DNA of 64,000 nucleotides from Symbiodinium natans. Taxonomy: Eukaryota > Sar > Dinophyceae > Suessiales > Symbiodiniaceae. Each line of letters opens with the position of its first letter. Within the stretch, counting starts at the first letter, position 1. Under the pieces are notes generated by a model. The model saw only the letters and a program-made list of their open reading frames with translations, was not told the origin of the DNA and did not search any database. Made by a program: the position numbers and the translations under genes. Where the stretch lies: contig CAJNDS010000100.1 of NCBI GenBank assembly GCA_905221605.1, forward strand, positions 1-64,000. Direction: 5' to 3'. This document shows positions 34,370 through 46,597 of this stretch, piece after piece.

Positions 34370-34408
<39 letters not shown>
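34370..34408 (+). repeat. Poly-C tract, 39 nt
   Basis: Thirty-nine uninterrupted C, the longest homopolymer in the window, flanked by C-rich and A-rich sequence. Confidence 0.92.
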
Positions 34409-34410
<2 letters not shown>

Positions 34411-34918
34411 AAAAACCTAAACCATGTCCCCTGGAGGACTTCGACACTGTCCGCCCATCTAATCTATTCACGAACTCCATCCCCTCCATTCCCAGAAGCA
34501 TCTCGCGTCGAAAACGAGAGGTGCAGCACGTGTAATTTAAGAAGTTCAGTCTATTCGAGGCTATAGGGAGGGTCTGAAGGCGAGCTTTGCAGATGTGCAG
34601 CAGTGAAGTTCAATATTGCCTGCATGTTCATGCCTGAAGGATGTGCGATGATGTGTGGCTGGAGCAAAGCACTGCCAGCATGCCCAAGAAAGCTGCGCTG
34701 TCAGAAGCCGTATACCCGAATCCTGAGACGCTCACCCTTGGATTCGCGTAGCAACGGCCTGATCTAGGGAACCTAGGGTCTCTGTTGCGTGGAAGCGCTG
34801 TCTTGGAAGTCGTGGTTTCGTTTAAGCATGTTCTTGTGTTCTGTGGTTCGGTGTGCGGGTCGGAAAGCTTGTACTTGCATAGAGTGGCGTACTTGGAGCA
34901 TGTCTATTTGTATGTGAA

Positions 34919-34990
34919 CATTGTACTGTATTGTACTGTACTGTACGGTACTGTATCGTATGTACTGTCTTGTACAGTATGCACCGTCTT
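34919..34990 (+). repeat. Degenerate TGTACTGTAT microsatellite
   Basis: Irregular units of TGTACTG/TATTG spread over about 70 bp, producing spurious Tyr/Cys-rich frames. Confidence 0.75.
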
Positions 34991-35297
34991 GCATTGTGCT
35001 CCTGCTGTGTTTACTTCGGTATTTGCACGTGCATCTGCATTGGTATTTCATTGTATATGTCGCATGTTTTGTCTGCATTTACTTCTATGTTGCATATTGT
35101 ACATCTATGTTAATCCCAAAGTGAACAACACCTTCAAGCCCTCAAGCAGAATCCGGCAAGGCGCTGCCCCACTTCTTGGTAAAAGCGTCCCTGCAGATAA
35201 TGCGACCTCAGCGCACTCGGAACTTGGAGCTCCCAAAGCCCGGCAGAAACTCTCGATTCTGCACCCTTCAGTTCGGGTTGTTTCTGGCTGGTTCCTA

Positions 35298-35376
35298 GTA
35301 GGGAATGGGGGAATGAGGTAATTACCTATATACTCCCTCAAAGGGTATATTTAGGCCCCAATTCCCGCATTCCCTA
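35298..35376. mobile_element. Compact hairpin (MITE-like) element
   Basis: A 79-bp sequence that is almost wholly an inverted repeat: left arm starts GTAGGGAATGGGGGAAT, and the reverse complement of the right arm starts GTAGGGAATGCGGGAATT. Pairing continues inward through TATA-rich sequence to a small loop near 35336-35343. It could form a stem of about 35 bp. No coding capacity. Confidence 0.65.
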
Positions 35377-37204
35377 CAAAGAGCCAGGGGGTCTTCTTCG
35401 GCTTTGGGGCGGGGCTTTGGTTTGGTGGGTTCCCGGACCCACCGGCTCAGCCTTGTTGTTCAGGGCTTGGGGTCGCTTTAGGTTTTCGAGGCTGTACAAG
35501 GCTTCGGGACTTCAAGACTTGAAAGCTTTGATGTAAGGCTTCTGATGATGTAAGGACTTCAATATGGTATTGAATCGATTTAAACCCACGCGACGGTGGT
35601 TCGTAGATTTCAGTTTGTGACTCCCTCGAGAAAGCCAGAAGCCAGCAAGTCAGTTTATCCGTCAAACCTATAGAGCCTCACATCCTACTGTCAACATGCA
35701 TCGCCAGAGGCTGCGCCCGAGTCCCCACGAAATATGGAAATTCCTTGTCTTGCCTCCGCCCCTGTACTTGGCTTCCGTGCGTGGCATTGGCTGGAAAAGT
35801 TTGCAGGGATGCCCTTTCAGAGCTGAGGAGCACGGCTTGGGTTTCCGCACTTGGTGGAGTGCACCATGTCTGGACCAAGAGCTACAGCAAGGCTCAACTG
35901 ATGTAGGTCGGAAAGAAACTCTGAAGCGCCTGCAAGGTGAAGCGCAAAACGAACGATGGGAGTCCACGTCTAAGAACCACATTGTGTTCGGAGTGTCTTG
36001 TGTTCCTCGCATGCGCATGCCTCCATTGCTAAACCGTCGTAAAGCCCTAAGCAAGATTGAGTTCCAGGGGTTCATTTCGATGGAACGCAAGCCCTTCACC
36101 CACAAATCACCCCAAGTTACCTGTTTTGAATAATATGGCAGCCAACCCGGAAACCAACCCTGCATTTGCGCACATATACGGACCTCCAGGATCTGTTGGC
36201 GTCTTCCCACTTGTTCAGTAATGCCTGAGGAATAGTCCCCGAGCTACATCTCTTGCCCCTGAACGCCTATGCAACATGTACATAAACTCCAATCTTATGT
36301 TGGCGGCTCCTCTCCTAGCACCCACGGTCTTCGTCATGGACTGTTAGAGCATGCAATGATTCCCCGACACGGGTTTAGGTTAAGTTTAGGGGTTGTGGTT
36401 TGGGGTTTGAGGTTTGGGGTTTAGGGCCGTTTGCGGGTGGGCTTGTCGGCGGAGCTTATGGAGCCGGGTGCTGTACCATCCAGCAATGAGCAGACATTTA
36501 CACGACGACGCTCGCGGACAGCCTTGGCTATTGTCACTGGACATGAGTCCAATAAGCGTCCCTCCGCTTGACCCAGGATCCTACTGTGGGCATTATGGGG
36601 TCCGAATTGAACTCCTGTCCTTGTTCTCTCCGTGTTGCAGCGACCTTCTGGATTTACGGGGTTGGATCTCAGGGAAAAAAGATTGACGGGCCCGCTTGGT
36701 TTTGAGTTTAGCTAAGAGCCAAGGCACCGAGCACACACCGACATTCCGGTCGATGTAGGACAGGACCTGTGCAGCTAAAAGCTAGAGTCTGTTCGTGGTG
36801 TGTGGATTGTGATTCAAAGAAGTTATGCTGTTCCTGCAGTGGCGGACAGCAAGATCAAGCAGTATGTATATGCATGAGAGTTTCATCATCTAGACCGCGT
36901 GAAGATGTCCTGTACGGTCGGCGCGCGAAGGTGCAGCTCACGGGACAAAAAGAAAGCGGACAGAAACGACAGCAGCCACACCATGCCCTCAGAATCGGGT
37001 CTTCACGCTTTAAACTGCCGACCTTCTCTCTTAAAGAAGGCATGTTCCAGGTCTCAGACCTGCGTCAAGTCAAGTGACTGAAGAAACCCAAAGACCCGGA
37101 GACCCTGAACCCTGTAAGCCTTTCAGGACCCTCCCCGCCCGAGTCGCACACCGACATCTCAGGAAGAAACTCCGCGGCTGTCTTGGTCGGCACTTTGACT
37201 TTCC

Positions 37205-37224
37205 TGCCCAGGGTGGGGAGGGGC

Positions 37225-37260
<36 letters not shown>

Positions 37261-37396
37261 AAGAGAGAAAGAAAGAAAGAGAAAGACAGAGAGAGAGAGA
37301 GAGAAAGAAAAAGAGAGAGAGAGAGAGAGACGAGAGAGAGAGAGAGCGATATAAATATAGATATACAGATAAATACATATAGGTATAGGTGTATGT

Positions 37397-37427
<31 letters not shown>

Positions 37428-37574
37428 CTTATATATATATATATATATATATATTTGTCTAGCTAGCATACCATACAACACGTACAGCATACAACAAACA
37501 CACACTGCACGATATACAACATTGACAGCACATACAACCCGTGTATCACATATAAATATGCTATACACACGCGC

Positions 37575-37605
<31 letters not shown>

Positions 37606-37740
37606 TGTATGTATGTATGTATGTATGTATGTATGTATGTATGTATGTATGTGTATATAAGTATATATACACTCTACATATATACTCTACATATATATAT
37701 ATATATTGTATATGTATGTCGTGTATACATACACACATAT
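37205..37740. repeat. Compound microsatellite cluster
   Basis: In order: (GA)n with AAAG interruptions (37205-37350), CA and TA runs (37394-37458), a perfect (ATGT)n of about 18 units (37577-37652), and further TA-rich sequence. All frames here are artefacts. Confidence 0.95.
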
Positions 37741-40700
37741 AGGGCCTCTTGAAGCCTAACCCTGAAGGGTCCGGTCCTACCTTAAATTGTTTAGGGTGTG
37801 GGCTTCTAGGACTTTGGGTTGCAAACCCTACAAAGCCTACAACATTTCAGGTTGTGAGCTCATGACCATTACAATATGTGTGCCATCCTATTTTGGGATC
37901 GATTTAGTATGGGCTCATGATGCTTTGTTACTGTTAATCATGTTTTTTTGATTTGGCCATCATCAAGTTCCAACGCTTGTGTTTGGATTGCAAGGTATAC
38001 GTTTGTGTGATGTACATCCATTGTTAGAGTTACATTGGCCGAATACAACCAAAAGCCCTAAAAAGCTACACCCTCAAGAGCCCCACCCCCCTAAAGCTTT
38101 GAAATTACCACTTAAGGCCTCCTTGCCAGATCAAAGAGGCCAAGCGCGCGCTCCAGATGATCGACCTGGCAGCTTGGGGAGTGCAGGGCGTCGGGAGCTT
38201 CGGCAACCTTCACTGAATCCAAAAAAGTTTTAACCTTGAGCCCCATAACTCCAAAAACACCCAAATCCTAAAGCCCTACGGACTCAAGGAACTTCGGGGA
38301 GTCTTGGGCACACGGGCGCCATAGCGATGAGGTTTTTGGGGGGCTGTAGGGTTTAAGGGTGTATGCTCAAGCCCAAACACTCAAGCCCTAAACCCCCAAC
38401 CCCAAATGTGAGTCGCGATTCGGGGAGGAGACGCTGAGAGGTTTGGGCTGTATGGTTCCGGTTTGGGCCCAGCTGGAATACTTGAGGGATTTCCATCCTC
38501 TCTGGTTTAGAGCTACTTTGAAAGCTGCTGTTGCAATTATTGCTAGCTGGCGCCAGGCCTCTGAACTGCAAGGATCGAGGCCCGCACACGCATGGCTGCT
38601 GCCACTCTGGCCAGAGCGAACGCGCAGAACAGCTCGTCCTCAACCGGTGCGACACATTGAAGCAGAATCTTGGAAAGTTTTGTCCAATAGCCAGAACTCA
38701 CAAAAGCATGAGGTTCCCTAGCATCTAGCAAGTAGACCCTCTTCCCCGCCAACGCCCAGCCCAAGAAGCCCTCAAGCCCTAAACCCTCTCACCCTCAAGA
38801 CGCTCGACCTGAGCAGCTGCAAAGGCAGCTCCTGCCGGTAAACGTTCATGATCATCCTGGCTCCGGGGCTTGGCTAGTTCTCGGGTTTCGCTTCACAAGG
38901 CTCCAGAGGCGCCTTGGGGGGGGGGGGGGGGGGGGCGCAGATGGTGGGGGCATCAGCCCGTACAAGGCTTTAGGGGACGACATGGGAGTCGCTTCAGAGT
39001 GCATGAGACCTCTGCTCAGGAGTTTGTTGCTGAGCCCCAGAGTTCAGGTGTCGAGCTTAGGGATGTTGGGTCAGGTCGCCCTAGAACCAATACTCCAAAC
39101 CCTAAACCGCAGGTTCAAGGTGACCTGCTGACGCTATGAACCCCAAAACCCCTAAATCCTCAAACCTCTAGACCCCTAAACTGCCAGACCCTCAAGACCC
39201 CTACAGCCCCAAACCCCACAGTTGTTCCACTCGAGGTGCTGAACGCTGATCGTGCCGGAGCTGAAGATGCGCGGCAGCGCCGGGGTCAGGGCATCGTAGA
39301 CCTGCACGGTGCTTAGGGTTTTCAGGGTCCGGGGCCTGGGGACTAGGGTTTGGGGGCTATAGGGAAGTGTGCAGAGCCTTTTAAATATTTAGCGGTTTTG
39401 GGGGACCATTTGGGATCTCCCAGGCCGGGGCCTCCTGTAGTTGCTCCTCGGGCACGGGCGCCGTGCGCTTGTCCACGGAGTTGAAGGAGCTCACCTCGTG
39501 GGGCTTTAGGGTTCAAGGTTTTGGGTTTAGGGCTCAGGGTTTCAGGCTTTGTCGGGCTTGGGGCGGTAAGGGCTCGAGGGTCGAAGACACAGGGAAGACT
39601 CAAAGAACCTGAAAAGTTTGTAGGGCTGGCATTTCACGATGCAACTCCCCCATTTGAGCGCAAGATTCGGGCAAGTGGGGTGCCTTGGAGCTTGAATCGC
39701 TTGTGCCCCTCGTCCGTTCCAAGTCGTCTACGTTTGCAAACAACAGAACACGCTTATCTCCCCATTGCACCCGGTCAAATTAAGAGGGCTGACGGTTGAA
39801 CCAGCATCATGCATGCCAGCACCGTAACGCAAAAAGCCATTGGTGAGGGCTGCAACTTTCTCAGCCTGGCTTCTCGACGCCGTCCTACCGGGAGGGTCCG
39901 GAGTCCGGAAAACTGCAGCGCCGTTGCGACTCTGAGTCTTGCAAACTGTGACCTTTCAACATTTGCCCCTTATCAAGTCCGCCTCGGTAAGGGTATGAAG
40001 TCATTTATTGGGGATGCTGAGCGCCTCTCAAAGGAGCCATGAGCAATGGCTTGCGGGCTCCCTCTGTTCGTACGTAGCTTCACGCTGCAGAGCCTGCATT
40101 CCAACATTTTCCCACACTGCCTTTGCTTTCGTAGCCCTTTCCACACTCAGGCAGCGGCTATCCTGTTGTGGATGTCTTCCAAGTTCTCGGAAGCACCTGA
40201 ATTCGCGGTGGGCATGGAACTGTGTGTTACAGCTGAACCCTCTTCGGCCTGAAGCCCTTTCAGCAGTACGGAGCCGGATTTTGAACTCGATATACCTCAG
40301 AATGCAATCAGACCTTGCTGGAGCCCGGGCCATTGGACAAAGCGGTCTTCGGCAACTTCCAATAGCCCCCAAGCCTTGTCAGCAGCAAGACGCAACTGGT
40401 TTCTCCTTTCCTTCCGACGACGAGAGCTACACAACAAACAAATTCAGAGGTTCCTCAAGACATAGGATGCGAAATGTCAAGTTCCCCAAGCAGAGAAGGG
40501 CCCTCGGTCCCTTGCCAATCGATCTCGAAGGGCTTCACTTGATTCTCTTCCTTTGCAGCAATTTAGGGCTTGGGGTTTCGGATTTCGGTTTAGGGTAGGT
40601 TCAGCTCAGGGTCCGCGGTTTAGGGTGTTGTTCTTCATCGGGGTCTGTAGAGCTAGTGAGAGTGTGGGCTGCGGCAAGTTGTTGTTTACAACAAGACGCC

Positions 40701-41392
40701 TGCCCAGAATTCAGAGCAACCCCAACCGCGGGCACGGGCAGAAATTGAAGAGCAGGTTCTAGAGTAACCACCCCCGTACTTTTAATCCCACAGCAACGAA
40801 TACACTAGTGGAAAGGAATGCGAACCTACCAAGCTTTTAAGACTGATACCTGTCGGAAGGGGGAGGGCGGGGGGGGGCAGTAGTCATGCAGACTTGAGTG
40901 TTCCCAGCAGAGTGTGATAGTCCCTAAAGCCTTGCACCGCAGCTCTCACACAGGGGAGCCCCTGGAGATATTCCTCGCGCCTGGTACTTGCTGACGGACT
41001 TTGGCCTGTAGAGTGCAAAGGCGACCTCGGTTCCAGATTGGAACGGTAAGGCCCTCCGGTTTGAGGGTTTTCGGGGCTGCTGCCTCAAAGAGGCTTGGGT
41101 TTTCGGGTTGTGAGAGAAAAGGGTTTGGGGGCCAGAACCTTGCATTCCAAACTGGATTGTACGCCAGACCCTAACACTAGGTTCCCGAGCAACCCAAGAA
41201 TGAGCAGTTGCTTGTTGAACAGGGTTGATAAGGGCACCCAACCCCGAGAAAGGGCAATGAATAAGGCCCTATCCCAACTCCCTGGAACGAAAATGCCGTC
41301 CACTCGAAATCATGAAAGGAATATCCCACGCTCGAACACCCAATCCCCTAAACCCAGTCCGGTACATATATATACCCTAAACCCCAAATCCT
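37741..41392. other. Intergenic, no gene called
   Basis: A G tract at 38918-38934 and scattered telomere-like motifs. The region 39800-40600 keeps three frames open at once, including a 196-codon plus frame with no confident start; I cannot decide on coding. Confidence 0.35.
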
Positions 41393-41806
41393 AAACCCTG
41401 TAAACCCTAATAGCCTAAACACTAAACCCTAAACCCTATGACCTAAAACCCTAAACCCTATAAACCCTATAAACCCTATGAACCCTGTCAACCCTATAAA
41501 CCCTGTAAACCTACAGGCCCTATAAACCCGATAAACCCTATCAACCCTATAAACGCTATAAACCCTACAAACCTATAAACCCTGTAAACCCCACATACCC
41601 TATCTACCCTATAAACCTTACAAACCTATAAACCCTGCAAACCCTATATACCCTGTCAACCCTATAAACCCTATAAACCCTATAAACCCTATAAGCCCTA
41701 TAAACCCTATAAACCCTATAAACCCTATAAACGCTATAAACCCTATAAAACCTATAAGCCCTATAAGCCCTATAAGCCCTAAACCCTATAAACCCTATAA
41801 ACCCTA
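41393..41806 (-). repeat. Long nine-base telomere-like array (CCCTATAAA)n
   Basis: More than 400 bp of CCCTATAAA units with variants (CCCTGTAAA, CCCTATCAA, CGCTATAAA, CCCTATAAG, CCTACAAA), seeded by CCCTAAA units on the left. The middle is most diverged and the right part most regular. Confidence 0.93.
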
Positions 41807-42736
41807 CCTCTGCAGGATCCGGCCCGGAGGGTCCCGTCGAAGCGCTCAGGGCTGTCTGGATCCTTGGCGACCTCGGCGGTTCACATGGAACTTTGGGCAG
41901 GGCTATGTAGGGTGCTCGGGTTTGGGGTTTGGGTTTCGGGTTTAGGGTTTGGGGTTTAGGGTTGAGGGTTTAGGGAGCTGCAACCTGCAAGGGTTCAGAG
42001 GGCTTTCATGGGAGTCTGTTCTCCCTGCGGCAAACTTTCGGGTCCCTCGTGCGAGTGCTTTTGTTACCTTGCACACTGTGTCTCAAGAACCATTTGAGGA
42101 CCTTTTCGATTGAAACGCAACGGCAACCAAGTACTGTGTCAGTTGGCGATTGGGCTTGGGCTCTGCAGACGGCGTGCCCTTGCAACCCCCTATCTTGGGA
42201 TCGACAACCCAACCCTTAAACCCCCTGGCCCGTGCTACGATCTGAAAGCCACGCCGGTACCCCGCGCAGCTTGGGGCCTGCTTCAAGCCAAAACCATGAA
42301 CTCAACATAAACATCGAAACCCTGAGCTCGGGAACCCAACACCCGGAACCTTGTATCTCAGGGCTCGAGGGGTTTGGGGGCCCCCTGGGCCCCCCAGCTG
42401 GGATAGAAGAGCAACAGCGCTCCACTACGAAGAGGGGGCACTCGTTGGACCACCAATGCAGGCACTGCTCCTGCCAGGGCTTACAGTAGGGCTTGAGGCA
42501 TAATCCAGAAGTTTCTTGACCCAAATCAACTCAGGATGAAACTTTTGGCCCTGAGGCTCAGGGGGCAAAATTCCCTCAGCCCATCAGCATGTAGGTAAAC
42601 CTCAATAGCACCAAAACAGCCTCTCATACTGCAATGCTTAAAACCTCAGAGCCCAACAGCAAAGGGCTCTCTAAGCATACATCAATTCAACAATTCTCAA
42701 GTCCAGCCATTGGCTGCATTGCGACTGACGCAACAG
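41807..42736. other. Intergenic, no gene seen
   Basis: TTTAGGG/GGGTTTG variants at 41920-41972; otherwise nothing convincing. Confidence 0.45.
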
Positions 42737-42910
42737 CTCCGACACCTTACTGATGGGAAAGCAACCCTGAAAGACCCCGCCTCCCCCCTCCCCTTTGAAC
42801 CTCCAGGGGGCCTCCATGAGAGGCTGCTCGTCATCCAGGGACAAGGTCGCAGGGCGGCGCTCGGCGAGGAACTCGGGAAGATCGTCCTTTTGGAAGGCTC
42901 AGATTATGAG
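42737..42910 (+). CDS. Candidate internal exon, product unknown
   Basis: A 58-codon open segment on the plus strand between an acceptor-like GACGCAACAG and a donor-like TATGAG followed by GTGTGA. It reads LRHLTDGKATLKDPASPLPF and ends ELGKIVLLEGSDYE, with natural composition and phase 0 at both ends; the stop follows immediately inside the proposed intron. A second coding-like stretch begins at 43030 (SVASFAEFGPCRFS...) beyond a GT microsatellite, but the phases do not join. Not recognised. Confidence 0.3.
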
Positions 42911-42965
42911 GTGTGAATGGACTTGTGGTGCAACGAGGACCTGAAGGTTTTTCCGTGCTCCGCTG

Positions 42966-43028
42966 TGTGTGTGTGTGTGTGTGTCTTTTTTTTTTTGTGT
43001 GTGTGTGTGTGTGTGTGTGCGTGTGTGT
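42966..43028 (+). repeat. (GT)n microsatellite interrupted by a T tract
   Basis: GT repeats on both sides of a 10-base T run. Confidence 0.95.
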
Positions 43029-44079
43029 CAGTAGCCTCTTTTGCGGAGTTTGGGCCCTGTAGGTTTAGCCTTGGCAAGTCGGATAGTGCGGACCAGTTGG
43101 GCTCACAACAGCTTTCGAGTTTCGTCGAAGCAGAACCATCCGGCGATGCGGTTAGATGACTGCGCATGCTGTCCCCACTGCAAGCTCCTGTTGCTGGAGC
43201 CGGGGTTGCTTTACCATGCCAAAGACTCCCAGTGATGGGAGGACAGCGGAGTGCTGGAGTATGTCTGGGCGCAATGCGCACAGAGCCCAGAAATCGCTTG
43301 CCCCTCCTACTGGTAACACCTTCGTCGCATAGGTTTCCAAGCCTATCGTTGTACCATTTGATATCCCGACAGCCCTAAATGCCATCCCCATGAACCCTAT
43401 AATACTCTGACCTTTAGACTCTAAACCCTATATAAACCTGAAATCCAACCCCCAGAAAACATAATGCCAAAAATCAGACATGTAAAACCAAGGAAAATAA
43501 GTTTGAAAAGCCGTCAGCCCCTACACACACACATCGGACCGTGGCCCCGGACCAAGGGCGGTGTCAGCAACTTCCTCCAGTGTTTCTTCGGGTGTTTCCT
43601 TGGGCCTTCTGGCTTTCGAGGTGTCACTTCGGGAATCTCCTAGATTCCTAGATGCAGGCTTCAGGCTTGATGTCTTTAAGCCTCTTCTTGGAAATCTGGA
43701 GGCTTCAAATATCTGATGGGTTGATAAGGGTTGAGAGAGGGTCTATAGAGGGTCAGGGAATTGGGGGGGTTTAGGGCTTTTGCCTTCGGCTCACCAACTC
43801 GACTCTCTCCCCAAATGCGCACTGAAAACCGATGCCAAACATGCGCTCGGAGTCCCATCCTCAGCACGTCATCAAGCTCCGAAGCTGTGACGACCTCGTG
43901 GGCAAGTCATGTACTGCCGACTAGGGTTTTGGGGTTTGGTGCCTTGAGACGAGTGCTAGACTAGTTTAAGAAGGCTATGGAACAGGGGTACTGGCACTTA
44001 GACTGGGGGAAGCCTTCGCCCCGGCTCGAGAAGCATGAGCGAGTGTGAGCCAGTGGCCAAGCTTCCAGGTCTACAGGGA
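43029..44079. other. Intergenic; possible second exon-like stretch at 43030-43156
   Basis: Only the weak stretch noted; the rest shows nothing. Confidence 0.35.
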
Positions 44080-44355
44080 TGTATGTATATGTGTATGTAT
44101 ATGTGTATGTATACTGTATACTTCTATGTCTAGAATTTTTCTTTTTCGTGAATGTATATGCGTACCTGCGGTGCGTGTATGTATGTGTATATACATATAC
44201 ATATATACATATATGTATGTACATGATTGAAAGAAGTAGCAGATGCAAAAACACCAACCAACAAACGAACAATTAAACAACAATGTATACATACATATAT
44301 GTATATATATATATATATATTTATTTATTTATCTATTTATTTATGTGTGTGTATA
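44080..44355. repeat. TATG/TA/ATTT-rich microsatellite region
   Basis: TATGTG repeats (44080-44115), TATACA repeats (44180-44225) and TA then ATTT runs (44290-44345). Confidence 0.85.
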
Positions 44356-44820
44356 TCTCTTTGCACATCTAAACCTAGAAGCTCTGATCCCAACCTGCTT
44401 TACACAAGGAAGCTCTCGCCCGTCTCCACCCCAAAACCCTGTAAGTCTTCGGCCACCACACCAGCTCCCCGAGATCGGTTGCAAAGCTTCAACCTTGTCG
44501 CACGCATCTTCGGGAGTTGGGGAGCTCAGGGCTGCGGTTCCCAGTTGAGAAGTTGGGGGAGGGGGGCGAAGTGGGGGCATGTTGGAAGAACTCAGGTGTG
44601 TCGGGGGGGAGTTTGGGGGGGAGGGCGAGCTTCCGCAGCGTAGAGCAAGAGTGCTCCTTGTGGCAATAGCTTGCCTTTGGGTCACACGTACTTCTTTTCG
44701 ACAGGGCATGGGTCGGCCTTGCTGTTGGCCCATTATTCCTTTCGAGGATCACTTTCTTGTGGCGGGTCTTCTCGCTTTCATGATTACCAGATCAATCGCT
44801 TGCCAGCTGTTGGCCTTCAG

Positions 44821-45438
44821 ATGAGCGTTCGGTGTGTTTTGAAAGGTTTTCACCCCAGACTCCCTCCGGACAAGCATGGTCCAATGCTTCAGCAAGGGTT
44901 CCATAATATATGCGTTCCTGATGGCAGCTTGGCTTTGGTTTGGTCACCCAGAAAACAGCCAATCGCAATACTCACACACTGCACCACCAATAAAAACCTA
45001 CTGCTGATGGTCCCAACACATGCACCCGAACTTCTAGTCTTCAAGACCCTTCCCTTTAACCATGAGAAGCAAATCACTAAGCGTAGAGGATGTATGGGAC
45101 AGTACACCAGAAAGGACCCGAACTGGGTGCCAGGCACGACCGCGCCATTGCCCTTGACATCGAGGTCCCGGAGGATGCGATGTGCAAGGTTGGGCTCATA
45201 CCGCCTGAAATTATCTGAAACTTGGAGTGTGTGTTGGTGCTTCACCCCGAGGGTCCACTATAAGGTTCATATGCGCGGTCCGAACATCAGTGCAGTCTTG
45301 ACGTATCTGTACCAGATTGTACCAGGCAAGCGAGGCGGGCCTTTCGCACGGCTCACGCACCCACACCCACACGCACATGCCCATGCAGCCACCCACGCCC
45401 ACACACGCACCCACGCACGCACCCACGCACGGAATTGA
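44821..45438 (+). CDS. Hypothetical open frame with a His/Ala/Thr-rich microsatellite tail
   Basis: An ATG-started frame of 205 codons (ATG at 44821, preceded by GTTGGCCTTCAG); including upstream open codons it spans 255, longer than chance would usually give in 64 kb. The last 35 codons come from a CACGCA-type microsatellite (HPHPHAHAHA...), which inflates the length. A GC-type donor (ACCAG followed by GCAAGC) at 45325/45326 could end a coding exon just before the microsatellite. No domain is recognisable. An overlapping minus-strand frame (44889-45245) reads about equally well, so the coding strand is uncertain. Confidence 0.25.
   Translation: MSVRCVLKGFHPRLPPDKHGPMLQQGFHNICVPDGSLALVWSPRKQPIAILTHCTTNKNLLLMVPTHAPELLVFKTLPFNHEKQITKRRGCMGQYTRKDPNWVPGTTAPLPLTSRSRRMRCARLGSYRLKLSETWSVCWCFTPRVHYKVHMRGPNISAVLTYLYQIVPGKRGGPFARLTHPHPHAHAHAATHAHTRTHARTHARN
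45350..45432. repeat. CACGCA/CCCACG microsatellite
   Basis: Irregular CACACG, CCCACG and CACGCA units. Confidence 0.9.
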
Positions 45439-45717
45439 TCCGCCGAAGAGGTCAGCAGGCTTCTTTGGCTGTTTGAAATGAACTGCTTGAGCCCGGTATA
45501 GAAACCCCAAAAACCATAAGAACTCCTAAACCCTGCGCCGCCTGGGGTAGGCGGCGGTCGGCGGGCGTAGGTGTGCGAAACCCTCCTGCACGAACCTCAG
45601 AGACGACTCAGCAAGCGACAGCATCGGGCCGTGATTGATGCTGCCATTCTTTGCTTTTTGATTATGATTTATGCCCTTTTCATAATTATCACGAGCCCCA
45701 GAGCCCCTATTTTGAAT

Positions 45718-45811
45718 GACGTTGATGGTGATGATGATGATGACGATGATGAGGATGATGATGATGATGATGGTGATGCTGATGCTGATGCTGTTGATGA
45801 TGATGATTCAT
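45718..45811. repeat. (GAT)n microsatellite
   Basis: About 30 GAT-type triplets with GAC, GAG, GGT and GCT variants. Confidence 0.93.
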
Positions 45812-46293
45812 GATGCTTGTTACTCATATGATGTGTTTTGTTAGCGTTTATGTGGTCGAGCTGGTGTTGGCTGATGCATGTGAACGAGTATCCTTTCTCC
45901 AACCCCAAACCCCCTTGAGTTTGCTTTTCCCAAGCTTAAACTTTTTAACATGACACCCCGGGTTTCATGTGGTTGCATTAACGTCATCTCTCAGCTGACG
46001 GCTAGACTGAAAACAATCATGTCTATTAATCCCATGCAAGACTCTTCGCCTAGTAGTGTCTTCGTTGGGAAGTCGCATCTGTTAAGTTCGGACCTCGACC
46101 TGAAAGCATGGGGCAATGCTGCCAGTCTCCGAGCGTGCGCATGGTGAATTCCGACGCCGCACTGGGGCCGCACTTTGGAGACATCCGATGGAAAAGGTGA
46201 CTTGTCACATTGAGGCACCATCGTGCCGCCTTTTCCCTTGAGAAAAAAGATAGCAGCTGTCTGCCGTCGCCAGACATTATACAACAACTCTAC
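45812..46293. other. Intergenic or intronic, unclear
   Basis: Two minus-strand frames overlap at 45991-46317; neither can be preferred. Confidence 0.3.
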
Positions 46294-46597
46294 TGTTTTG
46301 GAAGAACACAGCTGCAAGATTGTGATGATTTTTCAGCACACGGGCATCATGCAACATGTGAACCTTGCGAGACAGGAGGTTGTTGAATAGCGCCCATTCA
46401 TCAACTACGTGCTGCTTCCATTGGATAGCAGCATCTGCATGCCGAAAGGAAACCTGAAGTCTGAGGGCTTCTTCTGAACTTCCCCCACGCCACGCTTTCG
46501 CATCAAACCTCCTACATGCCTTCCGAGCTTGCTGTGCTGCGATGCGAGAAGTGCATCCGAGGTGCATGTCGTGCGTGAACTTCTTGTTCTCGGTCAT
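46294..46597 (-). CDS. Candidate exon, product unknown
   Basis: A minus-strand segment open from before 46597 (ATG at 46595-46597) with natural composition: IAAQQARKACRRFDAKAW, then LRLQVSFRHADAAIQWKQHV and DEWALFNNLLSRKVHMLHDA. A GT donor-like site (AACA followed by GTAGAG) lies at 46294/46293, just before the frame ends. A further coding-like stretch may continue at 46090-46270 (minus), but I could not fix the junction. Not recognised. Confidence 0.3.

Larger units (their letters stand above)
34409..37204. other. Intergenic apart from the hairpin at 35298 and the microsatellite at 34919
   Basis: Frames at 35668-36210 (minus) and 35696-36133 (plus) cover the same bases in opposite directions; neither is convincing. 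Confidence 0.4.

Noticed and set aside
35668-36210. A 180-codon minus-strand frame
   Set aside because: An opposite frame over the same bases is about equally open; no domain or exon edges.
37065-37752. Several 100-190 codon frames on both strands
   Set aside because: All are translations of GA, CA, TA and ATGT microsatellites.
40008-40598. A 196-codon plus-strand frame
   Set aside because: Non-ATG start, three frames open at once here, and a frame of this length is expected about once by chance in 64 kb.
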